A stretch of 64,000 bases of DNA from Pyrinomonadaceae bacterium (lineage in GTDB: Bacteria > Acidobacteriota > Blastocatellia > Pyrinomonadales > Pyrinomonadaceae), in the NCBI GenBank assembly GCA_026129865.1, contig JAHCHG010000003.1, forward strand, positions 434,001 through 498,000, read 5' to 3'. The notes beneath the pieces were generated by a model. That model was not told the origin of the DNA. It was given only the letters and a program-made list of their open reading frames with translations, and did no database searches. This document shows, in pieces, positions 62,315-64,000 of the stretch (positions within the stretch are counted from its first letter, which is position 1; every line of letters starts with the position of its first letter). The position numbers and the translations under genes were made by a program.

Positions 62315-62854
62315 ATGAACATTAATCTAAATAAGAATACTTTCGTTAAATGGGTACTACCGTATAGCATGATTTTATTAAGTATTCTACGGTTCTTGCC
62401 AATTCCAATTGTTCCACAATCTTGGCATAAGTTCTTATCTTGGGGACTTTTTCTTGAGGGCTTTGGTTTGCTAGTTCTTATTTTTTTGTATTTTTTGAGG
62501 CTATTTAAGAATTTGTCTTACAAAAAAAATTATTTAATATCAATACTTGTATTTATCGCATTACTATTTTTTCATCCTTTTTTACAGAGCATTTGTATTC
62601 ACTACGTTATTTGGATAAATAAAGGAAACGAGGCGAATGAATTGATCAATCCAGTTTTAGGTATGGAGTTACGAAAGAAGTTTAATAGCTCCGGAGATAT
62701 TCAATATGCTGAATTTATATATTATAAAAATCCAATAAATATAGTTAGCGGGAGCAATGGCGGATATATTAGTTATATTGCACTTATTTATAATGAGAAC
62801 CATGGGCTTAATAATTCAATGAAAAGAGATGAACTGGATTCTGCCTACAAATAG
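62315..62854 (+). CDS. AT-rich orphan membrane protein
   Basis: A 179-residue protein of unknown function. Three hydrophobic helices at about residues 13-32, 42-63 and 72-96 are followed by a soluble C-terminal part (SSGDIQYAEFIYYKNPIN, GGYISYIALIYNENHG). Base composition and codon use are clearly AT-richer than the rest of the window, so recent acquisition is likely. It sits between a transposase remnant and the broken start of an RHS repeat gene. That position is typical for immunity or orphan-tip genes of RHS loci, but no immunity family is recognised. Confidence 0.6.
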   Translation: MNINLNKNTFVKWVLPYSMILLSILRFLPIPIVPQSWHKFLSWGLFLEGFGLLVLIFLYFLRLFKNLSYKKNYLISILVFIALLFFHPFLQSICIHYVIWINKGNEANELINPVLGMELRKKFNSSGDIQYAEFIYYKNPINIVSGSNGGYISYIALIYNENHGLNNSMKRDELDSAYK

Positions 62855-62943
62855 ATTTACAACGAAGACTGGTAAGTATTTGAAAAGTCAAATTGAGAGG
62901 GTTTACCGTTTTAAGAGAAAAAAATTCTCATTCAGATAAATAG

Positions 62944-64000
62944 AAGAAAAAATACGATCCAACCGGGAACCTGACGCGCAAGACGGATGCGCGCGGGGTG
63001 CGGACGGATTATGTTTACGACGCATTGAACCGCGTTACGAACCGCAATTATTCTACGCCGAACGGCGCTCCGGCGAATTATCAGGCGACGCCGAATGTCG
63101 TTTATACGTATGACGACAAACCGAACGCAAAAGGGCTTTTGACTAAAATCTCAAACGGCGTTTCGACAACCGAATACACTGAGTTCGACATCTTAGGGCG
63201 TGTGAAGGCGCATAAACAGACCACCGACGGGCAAAGTTACACGACCGGATATGTTTACAATCTCTCAGGCGCAATGGTCGAGCAAGTCTATCCGAGCGGC
63301 AGAGTTGTCAAAAACGTCCTGGACAATGACGGGCAGCTTTCGATGGATCAGAGTAAAAAGAATGCGAATTTCGGATTTTGGAATTATGCCGATTCGTTTA
63401 CATATACAGCCGCCGGAGCAGTTTCATCGATGCAGCTTGGCAACGGCAAGTGGGAATCGACACAATTTAATTCCCGTCTGCAGCCGACGCAGATCGCGCT
63501 TGGGACGGTTCAGGGCGGCGCTGATAAACTCAATCTCGCGTATGAGTACGGAACTTGGGAAAACGGTGTGTTGAATGCGCAGAAGAACAACGGAAATGTT
63601 GCAAAGCAAACGATAAACGTCCTTTCGCAAGGTGGGGTAAACGGTTTTACCGCCGTTCAAAAATACGAATACGATCCGCTCAACCGTTTGAAATCGGCGG
63701 TTGAAAACATCGACGGCGACCAGACACCTTCGTGGAAACAGACGTTTACGTTCGACCGGTACGGCAACCGGAATTTTGACGAAGCGAACACGACGACGCT
63801 GCCGAAAAACTGCGGTACGGCGCCGAATTTTACGGTCTGCCCGGCGGACATTCCGAAGTTCAACCCGACAGCAGATTTGCAAAACAACCGTTTGAACGGC
63901 GCGAGCTATGACGCGTCGGGCAATACGACGACCGATGCAAATGCCCGGACGTTCGTCTATGACGCTGAAAACAAACAGGTTCAGGTCGCGGACGGCGCGG
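62944..64000 (+). pseudogene. Headless RHS/YD-repeat protein fragment, continues past the window
   Basis: One frame is open from just after a TAG (62941-62943) to the end of the window. It is dense in YD repeats: YDPTGNLTRKTDARG, YVYDALNRVTNRN, YEYDPLNRLKSAVEN, FDRYGNRNFDEAN, YDASGNTTTDANARTFVYD. RHS proteins are large secreted or cell-surface shells, often with C-terminal toxins. There is no start codon or signal at the 5' end and the reading enters mid-repeat, so the gene has lost its front half here, or the fragment is a displaced partial copy. The 3' end is outside the window. Confidence 0.8.

Noticed and set aside
1-64000. tRNA or rRNA genes
   Set aside because: The intergenic gaps were read for T-loop and acceptor-stem patterns and none was convincing; a tRNA search program would settle this.

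Overview
The window looks like a chromosomal segment of a Gram-negative-type bacterium of moderate GC content, most plausibly Acidobacteriota of the Blastocatellia/Pyrinomonadales kind. This is inference, not a database result. It rests on the combination of a bacillithiol enzyme (BshA), ECF sigma plus zf-HC2 anti-sigma, a Tat-exported TldD, LVIVD and DUF305 proteins, an RHS/YD-repeat gene and many short palindromic repeats between and inside genes. No rRNA, tRNA, CRISPR array or prophage was seen.

Layout. 0.3-5.2 kb: a duplicated-domain secreted protein, proC, a small secreted protein, tyrS and an RDD membrane protein. 5.2-11.3 kb: S41 peptidase, nucleotide-sugar epimerase, and a minus-strand block of sigma factor, anti-sigma factor and M28 peptidase. 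11.4-17.4 kb: small membrane protein, ABHD18-like hydrolase, bshA, a sorbosone-dehydrogenase-like protein, PPK2 and a SurA-N-like protein. 17.5-21.9 kb: a histidine kinase and NtrC-type regulator, followed by an SNase-like secreted protein. 22-26.5 kb: TldE, a 590-bp repeat island, Tat-TldD and a ZIP metal transporter. 26.7-36 kb: UbiB-like kinase, hemW, a lipoprotein, purL coupled to a methyltransferase, and an MBL hydrolase. 36-44.9 kb: DinB, two thioredoxin-fold proteins, nrdAB with a promoter overlapped by two NrdR-like boxes, a soluble PRC/MgtE-N/CBS protein, a lytic transglycosylase and a PH-domain protein. 45-49.4 kb: rfbB, rfbD and a Wzc-type tyrosine kinase. 49.6-56.1 kb: a 1241-residue multi-domain oxidoreductase, LVIVD protein and DUF305 protein. 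56.4-61.2 kb: a DNA-repair cluster of MBL exonuclease, ATP-dependent DNA ligase and a UvrC-like protein with no GIY-YIG domain. 61.3-64 kb: ribE, then a disturbed zone with an IS3 transposase remnant, an AT-rich orphan membrane gene and a headless RHS fragment running off the end.

The two most striking signals are these. First, the compact repair operon in which a UvrC homologue starts downstream of the position where the GIY-YIG nuclease should be, with its start codon inside the end of the ligase gene. Second, at least five families of short repeats, two of which have entered coding sequences in frame (purL, hemW and the ABHD18-like gene) or supply gene ends (bshA, tldE).
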